Positions 25,604 through 33,499 of a stretch of 33,499 nt of DNA are shown in pieces; position 1 is the first letter of the stretch, and each line of letters opens with the position of its first letter. The notes beneath the pieces were generated by a model. It worked only from the letters and a program-made list of their open reading frames with translations, searched no databases and was not told the origin of the DNA. The position numbers and the translations under genes were made by a program. This DNA comes from Candidatus Gemmiger excrementigallinarum (GTDB taxonomy: Bacteria > Bacillota > Clostridia > Oscillospirales > Ruminococcaceae). The stretch covers positions 1-33,499 of the forward strand of contig DXBP01000047.1 of NCBI GenBank assembly GCA_019116445.1, read 5' to 3'.

Positions 25604-25617
25604 GGCGACAATGTAAA
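25589..25617 (-). promoter_or_regulatory. MATE gene promoter
   Basis: On the minus strand, TTTACA (25617-25612), 17-bp spacer, TAAAAT (25594-25589). It overlaps the divergent promoter. Confidence 0.75.
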
Positions 25618-25631
25618 GAGGGGGAAAAAAT

Positions 25632-26543
25632 ATGGCGGTTTTGTGGCAGCCTTGCGGTGCGGGAGCGCGGATTCTGCGCGTTTTGGGGGACTCCCCCTGC
25701 CCTGTTCTTCCCGACTGTGTGGACGGACGCCCGGTCACGGAAGTGGGTCCCTACTGTTTTGCCGCACGTCCCGTGAAGGGCGGTACACTCTGGCCAGCAG
25801 ACAGTGACGAAACACATGAAGTGACCGGAGATTTTCTGGAAGAGGTTGTGCTGCCGAATTCGCTGCGCATACTGCACAGTGCCGCATTTTACAACTGCCA
25901 CCGTCTGCGCCGGGTGGAAGCCGGCCCCAATCTGGAAAGTCTTGGCAGCGACCTGTTCACCAACTGCCGGGCACTGCGCACCTTTGCGCTGCGCGCTGCC
26001 CCGGATGCCGAAACAGGCCTGAAGAAACTGCTGGGGGCCGTAAGCGCGGACGTAGGGGTGGAATTCCTCGGCGAACCGGGGGCAACTCTCTTCTACCCCG
26101 AATACTTTGAGTGGCTGGACGAAAACACCCCCGCCCACATCTTCAACCACAGCATTGAGGGCGAGGGGTACCGGATGCGGCAATGCTTTGCTGGCGGAAT
26201 GGTGGACTACTCGGCCTATGACGCCACTTTTGCGCAGGCTTGTGTTGGCGAAAGCGAAGAGAAACTTTGCCGTATGGCCCTGGCCCGGCTTCTGGCTCCT
26301 TTTGCGCTGAGTGAGAATGCCCGGGCCGACTACGAGTTTTATCTGACCGGGCATCCCGACGCCGCCTTTGCCCTGGCAATTGCTGAACGCCGGGAAGCTG
26401 CCCTGCGGCTGCTGGTCGGCCTGGGGCTGGATGTGCGGGAGGCCGCTGCCCGATGTGCCCGGGCTGGCTGGAGCGCCGGCGCCACCATTTTGTTGGCACG
26501 GCCAAAACGGGCAGCCAAACAATATGATTTTGATGATCTATGA
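25632..26543 (+). CDS. BspA-type leucine-rich repeat protein, first gene of the MoxR/VWA cassette
   Basis: 303 residues. The N-terminal part (about 24-125) has BspA/LRR_5-like units: LPDCVDGRPVTEVGPYCFA, then VVLPNSLRILHSAAFYNCHRLRRV and LESLGSDLFTNCRALRTF. The rest is helical, and the last 90 residues (YLTGHPDAAFALAIAERREAALRLLVGLGLDVREAA) look like ankyrin-type helical pairs. No signal peptide or membrane span, so it is predicted to be cytoplasmic, unlike secreted BspA proteins. GAGGGGG precedes the start. It overlaps the VWA gene's possible ATG at 26540. A substrate- or partner-recognition role is inference. Confidence 0.78.
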   Translation: MAVLWQPCGAGARILRVLGDSPCPVLPDCVDGRPVTEVGPYCFAARPVKGGTLWPADSDETHEVTGDFLEEVVLPNSLRILHSAAFYNCHRLRRVEAGPNLESLGSDLFTNCRALRTFALRAAPDAETGLKKLLGAVSADVGVEFLGEPGATLFYPEYFEWLDENTPAHIFNHSIEGEGYRMRQCFAGGMVDYSAYDATFAQACVGESEEKLCRMALARLLAPFALSENARADYEFYLTGHPDAAFALAIAERREAALRLLVGLGLDVREAAARCARAGWSAGATILLARPKRAAKQYDFDDL

Positions 26544-26554
26544 CGGAGGGGCCT

Positions 26555-27871
26555 ATGCCGCACACCGAAACCCAAACCGAGTGGGAGCAGACGATGGCAA
26601 GCCGGGTCATGGAGCAGATCCGCAGCGAACTGTACCTTGACCAGCGCTACCTGAATGCCGCCTTGGGGGCGCTGCTCCCTGCCCCGCTGCACAGCTCCCA
26701 GACTGCGCTGGCTACCGATGGGGCACATCTGTATTATCCGTCGGAATGGGTATTGACTACCTACCGCAAAAACCGCCGGTATCTGCCCCGGGCCTATTTG
26801 CACAGCCTGTTCCATTGCGTGCTGCGCCATCTTTGGCTGCGGGACCGCCGGGACCCTGATCTGTGGGGGTTGGCCTGCGACATTGCCGTGGAACATCTTC
26901 TGGATTCCCTGGGAACGCCTGCCACCATCCGCCCGGTGGGCTGGGTACGGCAGCAAGCCTATACCGCACTGAAAAGCCAGTGCAAACTGCTGGCTGCCGG
27001 GCCGATCTACCGCGTTCTGGCCGGCACCGACGCTGCCACATTGCAAAAGTACCGGCAGGAATTCTATTGCGACAGCCACCGTCTATGGCCCGCCGACCCG
27101 GACAGCCCTTCCGCGCAGGTACGCGGCAAGCAGTGGGAGCAGATGGGCCGCCAGACCGAATTGAGTATGGAGGAATCCGGCCAGCAAGCCGGAGAAACCG
27201 ATGGGGCCAGGGCTTTGCAAGCCCAGGTTCAGGCCAGCCGCAGCCGGCGCAGTTACAAGGACTTTTTGCGCCGTTTTGCCATCTGGCGGGAAGAACCCCA
27301 CCTGGACCCCGACGAATTTGATTTAGGGTACTACACCTACGGTTTGCGCACCTACGGCAAGATGCCGTTGATCGAACCGCTGGAAAGCCGGGAAAGCAAA
27401 AAGATCCGCGATTTCGTCATCGTGCTGGATACCAGTGAATCTACCGCCGGGGACCTGGTCAAAAATTTTCTGCGGGAAACGTTTACCCTGCTGAAAAGTC
27501 AGGACAGTTTTTTCCGGCAATGCCGGATTCTGGTCATGCAAGCAGACAACGCAGTGCGGGAGGAAACCTGGCTTTTCGATCTGGAGGCCCTGGACCGCTA
27601 CACCGAAGCCTTCACTCTGGTGGGGGGCGGCGGAACAGACTTCCGCCCCGCCTTTGCGCGCATCGAGCAGCTGCGGGCGGAAGGTCCACTTCGGGATATG
27701 CAGGGGGTCCTGTACTTTACCGATGGCAAGGGCATCTACCCGGCCAAACGACCGCCCTTTGACGTGGCGTTCCTGTTTTTGGAGAACGGGATACCGCCAC
27801 CGGAGGTGCCGGCCTGGGCCATGCGGCTGGTATTGCAGCCTGAGGAATTTTTAAGTCAACCGAAAGGATGA
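26555..27871 (+). CDS. DUF2201-type VWA protein
   Basis: 438 residues. The N-terminal half resembles the DUF2201 metallopeptidase-like domain, but the expected HExxH reads HSLFH (83-87), so the catalytic Glu is a Ser; a third His follows at 92. The middle is charged and Gln-rich. The C-terminal half is a von Willebrand A domain with the metal site DTSES (292-296) and GGGGTDFRPAF. VWA/DUF2201 proteins are usually partners of MoxR ATPases. The start at 26555 has GGAGGGG just before it; an upstream ATG at 26540 overlaps the LRR stop but lacks a ribosome site. It overlaps the AAA+ gene's upstream ATG by 4 bp. Confidence 0.85.
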   Translation: MPHTETQTEWEQTMASRVMEQIRSELYLDQRYLNAALGALLPAPLHSSQTALATDGAHLYYPSEWVLTTYRKNRRYLPRAYLHSLFHCVLRHLWLRDRRDPDLWGLACDIAVEHLLDSLGTPATIRPVGWVRQQAYTALKSQCKLLAAGPIYRVLAGTDAATLQKYRQEFYCDSHRLWPADPDSPSAQVRGKQWEQMGRQTELSMEESGQQAGETDGARALQAQVQASRSRRSYKDFLRRFAIWREEPHLDPDEFDLGYYTYGLRTYGKMPLIEPLESRESKKIRDFVIVLDTSESTAGDLVKNFLRETFTLLKSQDSFFRQCRILVMQADNAVREETWLFDLEALDRYTEAFTLVGGGGTDFRPAFARIEQLRAEGPLRDMQGVLYFTDGKGIYPAKRPPFDVAFLFLENGIPPPEVPAWAMRLVLQPEEFLSQPKG

Positions 27872-27879
27872 GAGTGCAC

Positions 27880-29418
27880 ATGGACATCCAACGTGCCAAA
27901 GAGGAAATCAAACACACCGTACAGGCCTACCTGGCCTGCGATGATACCGGCTGCCCGTTGATTCCGCCGGTGCGCCAGCGGCCCATTCTGCTCATGGGGC
28001 CTCCGGGCGTGGGCAAAACCCAGATCATGGAGCAAATTGCCCAGGAGTGCGATATTGCCCTGGTGGCCTATACCATCACCCACCACACCCGGCAGAGTGC
28101 CGTGGGTCTGCCGTTTATCCGGGAGCGGAATTTTGCCGGCAAGACACGCAGCGTCACCGAGTATACGATGAGTGAGATCATTGCCAGCGTTTACGCCGCC
28201 ATGGAACGCACCGGCAAGAAAAACGGTATTCTGTTTATCGATGAGATCAACTGCGTCAGTGAAACGCTGGCCCCTACCATGCTGCAGTTTTTGCAGTGCA
28301 AGACCTTCGGCAATCAGGCGGTACCGGGCGGCTGGGTGATCGTAGCAGCCGGCAATCCCCCGGAATACAACAAGAGCGTGCGGGATTTTGACCTTGTTAC
28401 GCTGGACCGTGTGCGCCGTATTGATATTGAGCCCAAGCTCAGCGTGTGGCAGAGCTATGCCCGTGCCCATCGGCTGCACCCGGCTGTGATGGCGTACCTG
28501 GAACTGCGGCCCCAGCATTTCTATAAAATTGAAAACGATGTAGACGGCCCGCAGTTTGTTACCGCCCGTGGCTGGGAGGATCTTTCCGCTTTTTTACAGG
28601 CAGCCGACAAACTGGATCTGCCGGTGGACGAAGGCGTCATCGGGCAATACCTCCGGCACCCGGAAGTGGCGCGGGACTTTGCCGCCTACTGGGTGCTCTA
28701 TCGCAAATACCACCAGGACTATGGCGTGGAGGATATTTTGCAGGGCAAGCCCTTTGATGCGGTGTTGGAGCGGGCGCTGAACGCCAGCTTTGACGAGCGC
28801 ATCAGCCTGGTGAGTCTGCTGCTGGCAGGTTTGAACACCCGTTTTTCCACCGCCCGCAATGCGGACGCCGTGACCGATGCCTGCTACCAGCAGCTGCGCA
28901 GCTTTAAGCGGGCGCTGAACCAGGCCGATACCGACACAACACCCGCGGCACTTTTTGCTGCGCAGCGCAAGGCTTACCGCACCCGCCTGGAGGAAGGCAA
29001 AAGTGCCGGCACGATGCTGCCCTCGGAAATCGCTACCCGTACCCGGGCGGCCGCGCTGCTGGACCGCTGGGGTGAAAACCTGGAGGGCAGCCTGGATGCC
29101 GACGACGCTTTTGACACCGTACGGGCTGCTTTCAACAAGCAGGTACGCAACCGCGAGGATGCCGTTGCCGCAGCTGCCGAAGCGCTGGAAGCTGCTTTTG
29201 ATTTTATGGAACGGGCCTTCCCCGATGGGCAGGAAATGGTCGTCTTTGTCAACGAGTTGGCCCTCGGCCCCGATTCGGCCCCGTTTTTGGCCGACAACGA
29301 GTGTGAGCGGTTTGAGCAGTACAGCCAGCGGCTGCTGCTGCACGCCGGTGAGGATGAACTGCTGGCCGAATTGCAGCGCGATGATATTCGTGCCGAAGAG
29401 CACAGCCGGGAATTTTGA
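27880..29418 (+). CDS. MoxR-type AAA+ ATPase
   Basis: 512 residues. Walker A GPPGVGKT (40-47), Walker B LFIDE (118-122), sensor 1 Asn159 in AAGNPPEYN, and an arginine-rich VRRIDIEP segment. A long helical C-terminal part of about 250 residues, with AAAAEALEAAFDFMERAF, follows the AAA+ core. MoxR ATPases act as chaperones that remodel a target, with a VWA protein as adaptor. Start choice: 27880 has AAAGGATGAGAG upstream; the ATG at 27868 overlaps the VWA stop but sits directly on the ribosome site. The family is clear; the target is unknown. The cassette ends with a terminator 2 bp downstream. Confidence 0.92.
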   Translation: MDIQRAKEEIKHTVQAYLACDDTGCPLIPPVRQRPILLMGPPGVGKTQIMEQIAQECDIALVAYTITHHTRQSAVGLPFIRERNFAGKTRSVTEYTMSEIIASVYAAMERTGKKNGILFIDEINCVSETLAPTMLQFLQCKTFGNQAVPGGWVIVAAGNPPEYNKSVRDFDLVTLDRVRRIDIEPKLSVWQSYARAHRLHPAVMAYLELRPQHFYKIENDVDGPQFVTARGWEDLSAFLQAADKLDLPVDEGVIGQYLRHPEVARDFAAYWVLYRKYHQDYGVEDILQGKPFDAVLERALNASFDERISLVSLLLAGLNTRFSTARNADAVTDACYQQLRSFKRALNQADTDTTPAALFAAQRKAYRTRLEEGKSAGTMLPSEIATRTRAAALLDRWGENLEGSLDADDAFDTVRAAFNKQVRNREDAVAAAAEALEAAFDFMERAFPDGQEMVVFVNELALGPDSAPFLADNECERFEQYSQRLLLHAGEDELLAELQRDDIRAEEHSREF

Positions 29419-29420
29419 GG

Positions 29421-29460
29421 AAAGCCGCCTGACACATGAACGTGTCAGGCGGCTTTTGCT
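29421..29460 (+). terminator. Terminator of the LRR/VWA/MoxR cassette
   Basis: Perfect 15-bp arms, AAAGCCGCCTGACAC (29421-29435) and GTGTCAGGCGGCTTT (29442-29456), with a 6-nt loop, then TTGCT. Confidence 0.9.
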
Positions 29461-29464
29461 GCTC

Positions 29465-29493
29465 TTTACAGCTTTCCCCAGGGGGAGTATAAT
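29465..29493 (+). promoter_or_regulatory. Promoter of the DUF1275 gene
   Basis: TTTACA (29465-29470), 17-bp spacer, TATAAT (29488-29493). This is the best consensus match in the window. Confidence 0.82.
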
Positions 29494-29506
29494 GGGCGAC
29501 GGAAAA

Positions 29507-29528
29507 GCCGCGGCAAGAAGGCCGCGGC
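29507..29528 (+). other. GC-rich leader hairpin before the DUF1275 gene
   Basis: GCCGCGGC (29507-29514) is repeated at 29521-29528 after AAGAAG. Since the octamer is self-complementary, the two copies can pair as an 8-bp stem with a 6-nt loop. It sits about 7 nt into the predicted transcript. It may stabilise the mRNA; no known riboswitch is recognised. Confidence 0.45.
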
Positions 29529-29554
29529 CGTTGTGCAGGAGAGGGGTTTTGTAT

Positions 29555-30250
29555 ATGGCACAACAAGTTTCGCAAGGTTCCCGGCAGATGTCCGAGGCTT
29601 TCCGCACCGTATTGTTTCTTTCTTTGTCCGGCGGTTTGCAGGACGCCTACACCTATCTGGGGCGCGGCAGTGTATTTGCCAATGCACAGACGGGCAACAT
29701 CGTCTTTATGGGGCAGTCACTCTTTGTGGGGGACTGGGCGCGATTTCTGCATTATCTGGTGCCGGTCCTGGCTTTTGCCCTGGGGGTGGCGGCTGCAGAA
29801 CTGATTCGCGTGTTCTGTAAGGAAGGCAGACGGCTGCACTGGCGGCAGCTGGTATTGCTGGTAGAGATCGGCCTGCTGTTCCTGGTGGGCTTCCTGCCGG
29901 ATACGCTGAATCTTGCCGCCAACGCGCTGGTATCCTTTGCCTGCGCCATGCAGGTGCAGACATTCCGCAAAGTGCATGGGTATCCGTTCGCCAGCACCAT
30001 GTGCATCGGCAATCTACGCAGCGGCATGGATGCCCTTGTGACCGGGTTGCGGCTGCATGACGGCAAAATCCTGCGCAAAGCAGGACACTATTTTGCCGTG
30101 ATCGTACTGTTTGCACTGGGCGCCGGTATAGGGGCACAGTGCATGGCACCGCTGGGGCTGCGCACGATCTGGCTCTCCTGCGCACTTTTGTGCGTGAGTC
30201 TTTGCCTGATGTTCCGCAAAGAAACTACCCGCCCCGCTGAAACCTACTGA
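29555..30250 (+). CDS. DUF1275 (YoaK-family) membrane protein
   Basis: 231 residues with about six hydrophobic spans. Family hallmarks are visible: LSGGLQDAYTYLGRGSVFANAQTGNIVFMG near the N-terminus and a middle MQVQTFRKVHGYPFASTMCIGNLRSG. Function of the family is unknown; members are presumed transporters. The frame is open upstream to 28955, but the start at 29555 follows GGAGAGGGG and the gene has its own promoter and terminator. It is a single-gene unit. Confidence 0.9.
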   Translation: MAQQVSQGSRQMSEAFRTVLFLSLSGGLQDAYTYLGRGSVFANAQTGNIVFMGQSLFVGDWARFLHYLVPVLAFALGVAAAELIRVFCKEGRRLHWRQLVLLVEIGLLFLVGFLPDTLNLAANALVSFACAMQVQTFRKVHGYPFASTMCIGNLRSGMDALVTGLRLHDGKILRKAGHYFAVIVLFALGAGIGAQCMAPLGLRTIWLSCALLCVSLCLMFRKETTRPAETY

Positions 30251-30258
30251 TTTTCATA

Positions 30259-30299
30259 AAAAATACCGCACGGGAAAGGCTGAACCGTGCGGTATTTTT
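30259..30299. terminator. Bidirectional terminator between the DUF1275 and P-type ATPase genes
   Basis: Perfect 15-bp arms, AAAAATACCGCACGG (30259-30273) and CCGTGCGGTATTTTT (30285-30299), with an 11-nt loop. Confidence 0.92.
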
Positions 30300-30303
30300 G
30301 TTA

Positions 30304-32661
30304 TCATATTGTTTTTCTGCGGTCCCTCAGGTGGCGCCCTGTCTGCCACAACCGGTCGACTACCCGGGTTGCAGTCCGCAGCACCGGCAGCACAAGTGCA
30401 GCCAGTACCACCAGGATAAGGGTATCGCCCAGATCCAATGGGATCAGTTCCAGCCAGGGGGCAAACAGTACCGCGCCGCCCAGGCCCAGAATCGTGCAGC
30501 TGCCCCACAAAGTCCAGCGCAGGGGCGTAAAGGGATGGCAGACGCCAAACAAAACGATCAGCCCGGTTTCCAGTACCAGCAGCGTACTGATGGTGCCCAA
30601 GGCATCTGCCGAGAGGTCAAACGCATAGGCAAACCCCTGGGCGCAAAACACCAGCAAAAAATCCGTAAGGCCCCCGGGCAGGGCGGCGTGCAACACGTTG
30701 TGCATGAACTTGCCGTGCACCCGCTCGTAGTTGGGCTCCAGTGCTAGTACAAAAGAAGGCAGGCCGATGGTGACTGCCGACAGCAACGAAAGCTGCAGCG
30801 GCTGGAAAGGATAGGCCAACGGCAGGCAGAGCGCTACCAGGCTGAGCAGCAGCGAAAAGATATTCTTGACAAGGAACAACGACGCCGAACGCTGGATGTT
30901 GTTGATAACGCGGCGGCCTTCGGCCACGACTTCGGGCAGCGCGGCGAAATCGGAATCCAGCAAAACCAGTTGGGCCACCTGGCTGGCCGCCTGCGCACCG
31001 GATGCCATGGCAATACCGCAGTCGGCATCTTTCAGCGCAAGCACATCGTTTACGCCGTCGCCATTCATGGCCACCGTATGCCCCTGGCTTTGCAGCGCAT
31101 GAACCAGTTTTCGTTTCTGTTCGGGCGTTACACGGCCAAACACGGTACAAGTTTCTGCCGCCCGGGCCAGGGCTTCGTCATTATTCAGGGTAGTGGCATC
31201 CACCCACTGTTCTGCTCCGGCAATTCCCGCCTGGGCGGCCACATGGCTGACCGCCTGCGGGTCGTCACCCGAAATCACCTTGATCTGCACGCCTTGCTCG
31301 GCAAAATAGGCAAATGTTTTGGGGGCGTTGGCCCGGATGCGGTTTTGCAGCGGCAGCAGGGCCAGAAATTCCAGATGCGCCGGGTCCAGCTGTCCGGGCG
31401 GGTCGGGCAGCGCCCCATTATAACGGGCCAGCAACAGCACACGGCGGCCTTCCGCCAGCAACGGGGCCAGTTTTCCCCTGAATTCCACAACGCGGTCCCC
31501 TGCCAGCACGTCGGGCGCGCCTACTACATAGACGCCTTTCTCCCCGAAAGATTTGGCGCTGTATTTGTAGGCTGTATTAAAAGGAATCTGTCCCGTGACC
31601 GGCCACAGGCGACCGCCTTTTCCGAAACGGTCCTTCAACGCCCGCCCGGTATCATTATCCGGTTCTTCAGCTGCATAGTAGCTGCGCAGAATATCTTCCA
31701 ACGGGCCGTTGCCCAGCGGTACCGGCTCATCGGCTTCCATGGCGCTCTCGGTAATGGTGCCGGTCTTGTCAACACAGAGCACATCCACCCGGGCCAGTGT
31801 TTCGATACAGTTCATGTCCTGCGTCAGCACGCGGCGGCGCGCCAGACGAAGCATACCAATGGCCAGCGCTACACTGGTAAGCAGGTACAAGCCCTCTGGA
31901 ATCATACCGATCAGGGCGGCTACCGTACTTTCCACCGAACCGCGCAGGTCCACTTCCAGCACCCAGTGCTGTTTCCAGAACAGTGCTACACCCACCGGAA
32001 CAAGCCCCAACCCGATGGCCTTGATGAGCTTATCCAGAGAGCGCATCATCTCGCCCTTGGCAACCTTGTGACCATCCGCCTGGGCGGCGGCGGTCAGCTT
32101 ACTGGCGTAGCTTTCCGCGCCCACCCGGGTCAGCCGTGCCGTGCAGTGCCCCGCCATCAAAAAACTGCCGGAACGCAGTTCTCCCCCGGCTGTTTTGGGA
32201 ACGGCCCGTGCTTCGCCGGTAATCAGGGACTCGTTGACCTGCACACTGCCGTCCAGCACCACGGCATCCGCCACGATCTGGTCCCCGGCACCAAATTCCA
32301 CTACGTCGTCCTGGACCAGTTCCTCCGAGAGGCAGGAATTCCAGGTACCATCCCGCAGGCAACGAACTTTGTGGGCTGAAACCAGCGTCAGTTCATCGAT
32401 GGTCTTTTTAGCGCGCAGTTGCTGCGCGATACCGATGAGTGTGTTGCACAGTACGACCCCCAGAAAGCCCATATTGAGCCAGGAACCTACCGAGGCCAGC
32501 ATGATGGCCAGTACCACAAACACCAGATTGAAATAGGTGCATAAATTGTCCCGCACGATCTGCCCCACGGTTTTGGTGGGGGATTCGGGCGGAAGATTTA
32601 CTTTTCCCTGCCGGCGCCGGGCCTCAACTTCGGCCGACGTCAACCCATTGGATGAGGTCAT
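30304..32661 (-). CDS. P-type cation-transporting ATPase (CtpE-like)
   Basis: 785 residues. Phosphorylated Asp298 in CVDKTGT, actuator motif LITGEA, hinge GDGVND near residue 535, and membrane helix 4 motif IPEGL, as in P2-type pumps. The overall pattern (GLTSAEVEARRRQGKVN, RAKKTIDEL, IPEGLYLLTSVALAIGMLRLARR) is that of CtpE of mycobacteria, linked there to calcium uptake. No N-terminal heavy-metal binding domain, so calcium or another light cation is more likely than copper or zinc. The start at 32661 follows AAAGGAG; the longer frame to 32733 crosses the promoter and terminator region. Confidence 0.92.
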   Translation of the reverse strand: MTSSNGLTSAEVEARRRQGKVNLPPESPTKTVGQIVRDNLCTYFNLVFVVLAIMLASVGSWLNMGFLGVVLCNTLIGIAQQLRAKKTIDELTLVSAHKVRCLRDGTWNSCLSEELVQDDVVEFGAGDQIVADAVVLDGSVQVNESLITGEARAVPKTAGGELRSGSFLMAGHCTARLTRVGAESYASKLTAAAQADGHKVAKGEMMRSLDKLIKAIGLGLVPVGVALFWKQHWVLEVDLRGSVESTVAALIGMIPEGLYLLTSVALAIGMLRLARRRVLTQDMNCIETLARVDVLCVDKTGTITESAMEADEPVPLGNGPLEDILRSYYAAEEPDNDTGRALKDRFGKGGRLWPVTGQIPFNTAYKYSAKSFGEKGVYVVGAPDVLAGDRVVEFRGKLAPLLAEGRRVLLLARYNGALPDPPGQLDPAHLEFLALLPLQNRIRANAPKTFAYFAEQGVQIKVISGDDPQAVSHVAAQAGIAGAEQWVDATTLNNDEALARAAETCTVFGRVTPEQKRKLVHALQSQGHTVAMNGDGVNDVLALKDADCGIAMASGAQAASQVAQLVLLDSDFAALPEVVAEGRRVINNIQRSASLFLVKNIFSLLLSLVALCLPLAYPFQPLQLSLLSAVTIGLPSFVLALEPNYERVHGKFMHNVLHAALPGGLTDFLLVFCAQGFAYAFDLSADALGTISTLLVLETGLIVLFGVCHPFTPLRWTLWGSCTILGLGGAVLFAPWLELIPLDLGDTLILVVLAALVLPVLRTATRVVDRLWQTGRHLRDRRKTI

Positions 32662-32690
32662 ACCGGGTACTCCTTTCCTGATAGAGTAAC

Positions 32691-32719
32691 AGTATAGCAA
32701 CCGATTGTGAACAAATAAA
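32691..32719 (-). promoter_or_regulatory. Promoter of the P-type ATPase gene
   Basis: On the minus strand, TTTATT (32719-32714), 17-bp spacer, TATACT (32696-32691), preceded by TGC as an extended -10. Confidence 0.6.
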
Positions 32720-32732
32720 GCGTCGGTATACA

Positions 32733-32766
32733 AAAACGGTACACAGTGTGCACTGTGTACCGTTTT
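32733..32766 (-). terminator. prfB terminator
   Basis: Arms of 16 bp, AAAACGGTACACAGTG (32733-32748) and CACTGTGTACCGTTTT (32751-32766), nearly meet at the centre, followed on the minus strand by TTTTTG. It lies 15 bp after the prfB stop and just before the next promoter. Confidence 0.88.
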
Positions 32767-32781
32767 ACTGTTCAGGTTCAG

Positions 32782-33499
32782 TTAGACGTCCTGCAGTTCG
32801 CCGCGGGAACTGGCCTTCAGGTAGGCATAGATGAAGCCGTCCAGGTCGCCATCCATGACAGCCTGCACGTTGCCGCTTTCAAAATTCGTGCGATGGTCCT
32901 TGACCAGCGTGTAGGGCATGAACACATAGCTGCGGATCTGATGGCCCCAGGCGATCTCGTTCTGAACGCCCTTGATGTCGTCGATCTTGTCCTTGTGCTG
33001 CTGCAGCGCGATCTGGTACAGCTTGGCCTTCATCATTTCCATCGCGTACTCACGGTTCTGCAGCTGGCTGCGCTGGGTCTGGCAGCTGGTCACAATACCG
33101 GTGGGCTTGTGGATCAGGCGCACAGCCGAAGAAGTTTTGTTGATGTGCTGGCCGCCGGCACCCGAAGAACGGTAGACCTGCATCTCGATATCCGCCGGGT
33201 TGATCTCGATCTGGATATTGTTGTCCAGTTCCGGCATCACTTCCAGGCTGGCAAAGCTGGTCTGACGGCGGGCATTGGCGTCAAAGGGGCTGATGCGCAC
33301 CAGGCGATGCACGCCGTGCTCGCTCTTGAGCATACCGTAGGCGTTGGCGCCCTTGATCATCATGGAAGCGGACTTGATGCCGGCTTCATCGCCATCCAGC
33401 ACGTCCAGGACTTCCACACTGTAACCGTGGGCTTCGGCCCAGCGGGTGTACATACGGTAGAGCATCTCGGCCCAGTCCTGGGCTTCGGTGCCGCCGGTG
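32782..33499 (-). CDS. prfB: Peptide chain release factor 2, partial (5' end beyond the window)
   Basis: C-terminal 239 or so residues of RF2, which ends translation at UGA and UAA. The frame is open to the window edge, with [14 protein letters not shown] at the visible start. Stop-codon recognition tripeptide SPF is present in RISPFDA, which marks RF2 rather than RF1 (PxT). The peptidyl-hydrolysis motif GGQ is in [17 protein letters not shown]. The N-terminal domain and any programmed frameshift site near codon 25 lie outside, so neither can be judged. Confidence 0.96.
   Translation of the reverse strand, partial: TGGTEAQDWAEMLYRMYTRWAEAHGYSVEVLDVLDGDEAGIKSASMMIKGANAYGMLKSEHGVHRLVRISPFDANARRQTSFASLEVMPELDNNIQIEINPADIEMQVYRSSGAGGQHINKTSSAVRLIHKPTGIVTSCQTQRSQLQNREYAMEMMKAKLYQIALQQHKDKIDDIKGVQNEIAWGHQIRSYVFMPYTLVKDHRTNFESGNVQAVMDGDLDGFIYAYLKASSRGELQDV

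Overview
The window looks like core chromosome from a fairly GC-rich Firmicute, most likely a gut Clostridia of the Faecalibacterium/Subdoligranulum/Gemmiger type (Oscillospiraceae). This is inferred from protein character and gene order: pyruvate phosphate dikinase, many strong AGGAGG-type ribosome binding sites, a broken-up glmU-pth-mfd order typical of Firmicutes, FucO, a clostridial-type GlnRS and a BspA-type leucine-rich repeat protein. No rRNA, tRNA, CRISPR, insertion sequence, prophage or integrase was seen.

Layout: (1) 91-2757, minus: ppdK, with a well-formed promoter and a pair of 10-bp direct repeats in its leader. (2) 3104-12412, plus: one long co-directional block made of a stand-alone GlmU-type acetyltransferase, a small DUF2007-like protein, a family-2 glycosyltransferase, pth, an SH3-domain membrane protein, a DUF3160 lipoprotein, a small FG-GAP-like membrane protein and mfd. 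(3) 12468-14595, minus: an ATP-grasp ligase followed by a membrane-anchored glycosyltransferase. (4) 14746-16035, plus: a CLC-family anion transporter. (5) 16097-19847, plus: a tightly overlapping ttcA-alr-lepA operon. (6) 19916-20704, minus: a zinc-ribbon membrane protein with two tandem extracellular repeats, divergent from a small XRE regulator (20813-21058). (7) 21124-22272, minus: fucO, divergent from glnS (22465-24126). (8) 24181-25545, minus: a MATE exporter, divergent from a three-gene LRR / VWA-DUF2201 / MoxR-AAA+ cassette (25632-29418). (9) 29555-30250, plus: a DUF1275 membrane protein. (10) 30304-32661, minus: a CtpE-like P-type ATPase. (11) 32782-33499, minus: prfB, cut by the window end.

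Most genes are housekeeping: central carbon metabolism (ppdK), cell wall precursors (GlmU-type domain, alr), translation (pth, lepA, glnS, prfB, ttcA) and repair (mfd). Transcription units are easy to see: nearly every unit starts with a sigma-A-type promoter with 17-bp spacing, often with an extended -10 TGN, and all five convergent gene pairs share a single perfect hairpin in a 53-68 bp gap. The least understood parts are the LRR/VWA/MoxR cassette, the DUF3160/FG-GAP pair inside the pth-mfd operon, the truncated GlmU, the Zn-ribbon repeat protein and the non-coding stretch between ppdK and the GlmU-type gene, which holds a promoter placed directly on top of a terminator-like hairpin.
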